A stretch of 64,000 bases of DNA from Sphingobium sp. BYY-5. GTDB taxonomy: Bacteria; Pseudomonadota; Alphaproteobacteria; Sphingomonadales; Sphingomonadaceae. Positions 59,980 to 64,000 of the stretch are shown here, one piece after another. A program made the translations under genes and the position numbers. The notes beneath the pieces are model-generated. The model saw only the letters and a program-made list of their open reading frames with translations, was not told where the DNA came from and made no database searches. The DNA is taken from the NCBI RefSeq assembly GCF_022758885.1, contig NZ_JALEBH010000001.1, positions 3,131,501-3,195,500 on the forward strand. Reading direction: 5' to 3'. Within the stretch, counting starts at the first letter, position 1, and the number at the start of each line of letters is the position of its first letter.

Positions 59980-61498
59980 GGGGCGAGGCCTGGCGACAGA
60001 TCGGGATGCGCTGTTGGCGCTTTACGATCTCGATGCTGGTGGCTTTCGTACCCTGGATGAGATCGCGGCCTTCGCGGCGAAGCTCTGCGATGCGCCGATT
60101 GCTCTGGTCAGTATTGTGGAGGATGTGCGTCAGCGCTTCCTCGCCCGTACCGGCCTTGATGCGGAAGAAACCCCGCGTGACGTATCCTTCTGCGCCCTTG
60201 CCATGCTGGGCAACGATATTTTCATTGTGCCCGATGCGCCACGCGATTCTCGCTTCATCGATAATGCGCTGGTTACTGGCCCGCCGTATATCCGCTTCTA
60301 TGCCGGCGCGCCGCTGGTGGGCGCCGATGGCGAGCCGCTGGGCGCGCTCTGCGTCATCGATACGGTTCCACGCGCCGATCTGACGCTGCTCCAGCGCCAG
60401 GGCCTCACCCTGCTGGCCCGGCAGGTGATGGTGGAACTGGAAGGCCGTCGTCGCGACCGCGACATGATCGTGCGGCAGCGACTGGATGCGGACGCGGTGG
60501 CGTCCAGCGATCGCATGTTCCGCACCCTTGCCGACACCATGCCGCAAATGGTCTGGTCGTCGCTGCCCGATGGCTACAATGATTATTTCAATGCCCGCTG
60601 GTATGACTTTACCGGAATGCCGCTGGGGTCGACCGATGGCGACGGCTGGAGCAACATGCTCCATGCCGATGACCAGCCGGCCGCCTGGGAACAGTGGCAG
60701 CACAGCCTGGCGACGGGTGCGCCCTATGACATAGAATATCGGCTTCGCCATCGCAGCGGCGATTATCGCTGGACGCTGGGGCGCGCGCTGCCGATCCGCG
60801 ACGCGGACGGGAACATCACGCGCTGGATCGGCACCTGCACCGACATACACGAACAAAAGCTGATGATGGAAGAGCGCGAGATGATTGCGCATGAACTGTC
60901 GCATCGCATCAAGAATATCTTCTCGGTGATCGCGGGCCTCATTGGCCTGTCCGCGCGACAGCATCCCGAAATCGGCGCGGTGGCGGAAGATTTGCGGGAC
61001 CGGATACTCTCGCTCGGCCGCGCGCATGATTTCGTGCGTCCGCACGGCGCCGATTCTGCCGCGCAGATCGAGGCGGGGCTAGGCCGCCTCCGGGGCATAC
61101 TCGACCAGATTTTCGCCCCCTATCGGGTCGGGCAGACGACCCGCATCCTGTTGTCGGGGGATGATCCGCGTATCGATGATCGTTCGGCGACGCCGCTGGG
61201 GCTGCTGTTCCACGAACTGGCGACCAATGCCGCCAAATATGGCGCACTGTCCGTTGCCGACGGACGGGTCCATCTGCATGTGTCGGTGGAAGGGGAGAAT
61301 GTCCGTATCGACTGGCGCGAGGAAGGCGGGCCGGCGGTGGCCCTGGCCGATACGGAAGGTTTCGGCAGCCGATTGATGACGCTCAGCGTCGAACGGCAAC
61401 TGGGTGGACGGATGACGCGCAACTGGCGGGCCGACGGGCTGGAGATCAGCTTCTGGATTCCATCACGCTCCATGAGCCGCGCTGCCGGAACGGTGTGA
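59972..61498 (+). CDS. GAF-PAS HWE-family sensor histidine kinase
   Basis: 508 residues from ATG 59972, overlapping murA by 8 bases. An N-terminal GAF domain ([40 protein letters not shown]), then a PAS domain ([35 protein letters not shown]) and a histidine kinase with phospho-His in [20 protein letters not shown]. The catalytic region has [14 protein letters not shown] and [10 protein letters not shown], the W-x-E motif that defines HWE kinases. It is cytosolic. Such kinases often phosphorylate single-domain regulators; the regulator encoded convergently at 61446 is the obvious candidate, and the two genes overlap by 53 bases at their 3' ends. Confidence 0.9.
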
Positions 61499-61880
61499 AG
61501 CCCGCAATTTCGGCCTCTTCCAGATCAGGTTCGTCCGCAGCCGCCAATCGCAGCGCGGCGGAAATGCTGTGCGCGCGAAAGGGCTTGGTGATGACGCCCA
61601 GCGCCGTCACCGACGCCTCGCCAATCTGCTTGGGGTTGGCGGTCACATAGATGACGCGAATGCCGTAGCGCTCCGCTAGTTCGACGCCGATTTGGGGGCC
61701 GGTCGGCCCGTCGCGCAGGTTGAGGTCGACCAGGGCGATGTCGCACGTCGCTGCCGCTGCAAGCGCGGCGACGCGATCAGCGGCGATAGCGCCGACGATG
61801 AATCCGGCGTCCTCGACAATCTGTTCGATTTCCAGTGCGACGAAAATCTCGTCTTCGACGATCAGAATCTTTTTGCCCAT
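61446..61880 (-). CDS. Single-domain response regulator
   Basis: 144 residues, KKILIVEDEIFVALEIEQIV, with the phosphorylated Asp in CDIALVDLNLRDGPTGPQIG and the conserved Lys in GVITKPFRAHSISAALRLAA. There is no output domain; the last ~35 residues are an acidic tail. It resembles receivers with a FAxxxEQI-type (FATGUY-like) output-free role that signal by protein contact or phosphotransfer. It lies convergent with the HWE kinase, sharing 53 bases of antisense overlap. The promoter side (61881-61977) faces the DUF2188-type gene. ATG 61880 is the natural start. Confidence 0.88.
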   Translation of the reverse strand: MGKKILIVEDEIFVALEIEQIVEDAGFIVGAIAADRVAALAAAATCDIALVDLNLRDGPTGPQIGVELAERYGIRVIYVTANPKQIGEASVTALGVITKPFRAHSISAALRLAAADEPDLEEAEIAGFTPFRQRGSWSVMESRS

Positions 61881-61977
61881 GTCCCTGCCTGCAACCCTGG
61901 AGGAACTAAAATCCGTTGGGGGCCTTGGGTTCCGCGATCATGAAAAAAAGATGACAGGCCATGTCATTTTGATCCGC

Positions 61978-62196
61978 TCATGCCTCGGCGCTGGTCCAGA
62001 GCATTTCGAAATTCGTGCCTTTCATCAGCAGCACGGAGGCGGGATAGCCTGCTTCGGTGGCTTTCTCCGCAGTGCCGGTCGCATTGGCCACCGCTGCGGC
62101 CTGGGTCGGGAAAGGGCCGTAATATTTATTGTCCAGATTGATCTTCCAGACGCCTTCATGCTCAAGGATGATGTAGCGGGCGTGGGGCAGGGTCAT
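61978..62196 (-). CDS. Small DUF2188-like protein
   Basis: 72 residues from ATG 62196: LPHARYIILEHEGVWKINLD, NKYYGPFPTQAAAVANATGT, EKATEAGYPASVLLMKGTNF. The pattern (short beta strands, aromatic WKI, PT/AAxxA helix) matches DUF2188 small proteins of unknown role. The frame is open 43 codons further upstream, but that part is not protein-like. It may be co-transcribed with the response regulator, whose start lies 97 bases downstream of its stop on the same strand. The rest of the gap upstream holds the MarR-type operator. Confidence 0.75.
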   Translation of the reverse strand: MTLPHARYIILEHEGVWKINLDNKYYGPFPTQAAAVANATGTAEKATEAGYPASVLLMKGTNFEMLWTSAEA

Positions 62197-62321
62197 GTCG
62201 AAGGCTCTCGCTGTTGCAGGGAGAATGTAGCGACAGCGCGTCCGGAAAAGAAAGCGCTTTCGGCGAAAGCGGCCTGCTGCGCGCCCGTTATCGCTTGCTT
62301 CCGCCATTGTTGATTCCATCA

Positions 62322-62360
62322 TCATCCCATAATGATGATTCAGTCAACATTATGGGATGA
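62322..62360. promoter_or_regulatory. 13+13 base palindromic operator before the MarR-GNAT gene
   Basis: TCATCCCATAATG (62322-62334) and its perfect complement CATTATGGGATGA (62348-62360) flank a 13-base spacer. The right arm ends six bases before the ATG of the MarR-GNAT gene, so binding there would block translation start and transcription. It is a strong candidate for autoregulation. Confidence 0.85.
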
Positions 62361-62366
62361 CCCTGC

Positions 62367-63293
62367 ATGACGGTTCAGCATGAAAAAGACATAGCGGCCC
62401 TGCGTGCCTTCAATCGCGTCTATACCAGCCGGTTGGGCCTGCTCGCCGCCCGGCTGGACAAAAGCCCCTTCACGCTCAGCGAGGCGCGGATTCTCTACGA
62501 GTTGGCGAACCGGACCGATCCGACCGGCGCGGAGATCGCCCGCGCCTTGCGTCTCGATCCGGCCCAGATCAGCCGGACGCTCAAGCGCTTCGCCGATCGC
62601 GGCCTGGTGGAGGCGCGCGAAGACCCGGCCCATGGCCGTTATCAACGCCTGACGCTCACCGATGAGGGCCGGGCCAGGTTCGCGGCGGCGGAGGGCAATA
62701 CCCGCACCGCGATCGGCGGGCTGCTGGATGGGCTGTCCGCTTTCCAGCGCGCGCGCCTGTTGTCGGCCGCCGAAACCATCACCCGCCTGTTCGAAGAGGA
62801 AGGCGCGGCGCGCCAACCCGTGTTGCGCGGCCTGCGGCCGGGCGACCTGGGGCTTGTCATCGCCCGCCAGACGATTGTCTATGTGGAGCAATATGGCTGG
62901 AATGGCGACTATGAAGCCTTGGCGGCGGGCATCCTCGCCGATTTTCATCGCACGTTCGATCCCGCGCGAGAGGCGGCGTGGATTGCGGAGATGGACGGGC
63001 GGATGGTCGGTTCGGTCTTCCTCGTCAGCACGGATTCGCCGGACGTCGGCAAGCTGCGCCTGCTCTATGTTGAACCCGATGCGCAGGGCGCGGGCGTGGG
63101 CAAGATGCTCGTCGCCGCCTGCATCGCACGCGCGCGGGCCGTGGGGTATAAGCGGCTCGATCTCTGGACGAACAGCGTGCTCGCCGCCGCCCGCAGCATC
63201 TACGAACGCGCCGGTTTCGTGCTGGTGGACGAAGCGCCGCATCATAGCTTCGGGCATGATCTTGTCGGCCAGACATGGTCCTTGACCCTGTGA
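62367..63293 (+). CDS. MarR-family regulator fused to GNAT acetyltransferase
   Basis: 308 residues. The N-terminal half is a winged helix of the MarR type (FTLSEARILYELANRTDPTG, EIARALRLDPAQISRTLKRF, GRYQRLTLTDEGRARF). The C-terminal half is a GNAT domain (LGLVIARQTIVYVEQYGWNG, KLRLLYVEPDAQGAGVGKML, GYKRLDLWTNSVLAAARSIY, ERAGFVLVDEAPHHSFGHDL), with the acetyl-CoA site GAGVGKML. Such fusions are known and are thought to sense a small molecule and acetylate it or a partner. The 13-base palindrome directly upstream supports autoregulation. ATG 62367 is well positioned and conserved. Confidence 0.93.
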   Translation: MTVQHEKDIAALRAFNRVYTSRLGLLAARLDKSPFTLSEARILYELANRTDPTGAEIARALRLDPAQISRTLKRFADRGLVEAREDPAHGRYQRLTLTDEGRARFAAAEGNTRTAIGGLLDGLSAFQRARLLSAAETITRLFEEEGAARQPVLRGLRPGDLGLVIARQTIVYVEQYGWNGDYEALAAGILADFHRTFDPAREAAWIAEMDGRMVGSVFLVSTDSPDVGKLRLLYVEPDAQGAGVGKMLVAACIARARAVGYKRLDLWTNSVLAAARSIYERAGFVLVDEAPHHSFGHDLVGQTWSLTL

Positions 63294-63352
63294 CGACGGG
63301 ATGCCGCCACGCCGCTTGATCGGGGAGGGGGCATCGGGCACATCCTGTCGCC

Positions 63353-63910
63353 ATGTCGATTCGCTTCTCCCCCCTGCACCTCCTGTCCAGCGTCCTGCTG
63401 GTCGCCTCCACCACAGCCGCTTGGGCGGAAGAGGATGTGCCCCCGTCGGCCTTCTTCGACGCCGCGCTTTGCCAGCCGCCTTATTCGATCGATCATGCGA
63501 CGGCGCTGTACGAAGCCGCCGAAAAGCTCGCCAAGCCCGACCAGTCTTCGCTGGGCGCGGCCATCTATCATCTGCCCGCGCCGATCGAGCGGGACGGCTT
63601 CACCACCCAGGATGTCCTGTTCGGCAACATGACCATCGGCGTGCTGGTGGACGGGGACGTCGCGGGTCGGCTTGCCAAACGTTATGAACTGACGCCCGAA
63701 ACCAGCCATTTGCTGGGAAGCTCGACCAAGGGATTTGCCCGCCTGCTCCCCGACGCCGAACAGGGATTGAAGGAGATGGGTCTGATTTCCGTCGTCGCGC
63801 GCGAAGGCGCGGGCCTTAACGGCAAGACATTGCTGGCCTGCGAATTTGTCGATGAAGCCGATCGCCAGGCGATGGAAGTCATGGAAAAGGAAGCCGCCGA
63901 GCAGAAATAG
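63353..63910 (+). CDS. Secreted hypothetical protein
   Basis: 185 residues. The signal peptide (MSIRFSPLHLLSSVLLVAST, cleavage near AWA-E) sends it to the periplasm. The mature part (VPPSAFFDAALCQPPYSIDH, LGAAIYHLPAPIERDGFTTQ, TIGVLVDGDVAGRLAKRYEL, NGKTLLACEFVDEADRQAME) contains two cysteines and no enzyme motif I recognise. It follows the MarR-GNAT gene by 59 bases on the same strand and might be co-transcribed with it. It resembles uncharacterised exported sphingomonad proteins. The last ~90 bases of the window after it contain nothing recognisable. Confidence 0.65.
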   Translation: MSIRFSPLHLLSSVLLVASTTAAWAEEDVPPSAFFDAALCQPPYSIDHATALYEAAEKLAKPDQSSLGAAIYHLPAPIERDGFTTQDVLFGNMTIGVLVDGDVAGRLAKRYELTPETSHLLGSSTKGFARLLPDAEQGLKEMGLISVVAREGAGLNGKTLLACEFVDEADRQAMEVMEKEAAEQK

Positions 63911-64000
63911 CACGGCTTTCCCGCAGCGCCGCTATTGCCCGGATTCGCAAATGGGTTCGGCGGCGTTCCTCCACTGCTCCCCCAACGCGCCGCCGATATT

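Noticed and set aside
61881..61977. General stress (EcfG-type) promoter before the response regulator
   Set aside because: GGAAC occurs on the minus strand, but the downstream CGG element is at 13 bases rather than the required 16-17 bases and lacks CGTT.

Overview
The window is GC-rich alphaproteobacterial chromosome, most likely from Sphingomonadaceae and probably Sphingobium or a close relative. This rests on gene content and protein style (glpX next to hom, a TonB-ExbB-ExbD-ExbD set, the exosortase-A-type O-glycosylation ligase and glycosyltransferase, an S1-inserted RNase E, the rpmH-rnpA-yidD-yidC-engB order). No sequence search was run. I found no rRNA, tRNA, CRISPR array, prophage or insertion sequence. 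Most genes are housekeeping or conserved chromosomal genes. The accessory flavour comes from short palindromic repeats and a few odd domain fusions. Layout: 1-2.4 kb holds the 5' part of glpX (FBPase II) and hom. 2.4-6.6 kb holds a secreted protein, the tonB-exbB-exbD-exbD energy-transduction operon and a PilZ gene broken by one base. 6.6-12.3 kb is a minus-strand run: an ABC exporter, a GNAT enzyme, a methyltransferase that appears fused to an anti-sigma-like membrane domain, a small outer-membrane-type protein and an MscS channel. 12.4-16.2 kb holds two exosortase-A-associated polysaccharide genes in divergent arrangement and a Pro-rich membrane protein. 16.2-18.6 kb holds an S24 repressor-like gene divergent from a two-gene small-protein operon, with three inverted repeats between them, then XdhC. 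18.7-26.5 kb holds cstA-ybdD, a DUF2853-OmpA fusion, PhnA-like, PBP1A and a cell-wall amidase. 27-31.9 kb holds rne, a BepA-like M48 protease with TPRs and a DsbA-like protein. 32.1-38.4 kb is the ribosome/RNase P/membrane-insertion block rpmH-rnpA-yidD-yidC-engB, then an AT-rich FkbM gene, prfB and an unusual lipoprotein methyltransferase. 38.4-46.8 kb holds an XpaC-like/TelA pair, a probably Tat-exported class V aminotransferase, typA, an MFS transporter and an intradiol-dioxygenase-like lipoprotein. 46.8-52.2 kb holds an OmpR/EnvZ-type pair, a CNT nucleoside transporter, a DUF1176 protein and a HAD phosphatase. 53-55.2 kb is egtB-egtD (ergothioneine). 55.3-58 kb is a diguanylate cyclase with a degenerate active site, a cobalamin adenosyltransferase, a HIG1-type protein and gluQ. 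58-64 kb holds HNH endonuclease, murA, a GAF-PAS-HWE kinase with a convergent response regulator, and a MarR-GNAT fusion under a 13+13 bp palindrome. How genes work together: ExbB/ExbD/TonB power outer-membrane receptors; PBP1A, the amidase and MurA are cell-wall genes; YidD/YidC insert membrane proteins; BepA-like and DsbA-like proteins act in periplasmic quality control; EgtB/EgtD form one thiol-antioxidant pathway. The most notable observations are (i) a family of about 120-160 bp GGGGAGG-ended palindromic elements, one of which is translated as the last ~50 residues of RnpA and ends in a Shine-Dalgarno-like string in front of yidD; (ii) another repeat family inserted in frame in gluQ; (iii) the methyltransferase/anti-sigma-like fusion; (iv) clear palindromic operators at the S24 and MarR-GNAT genes.
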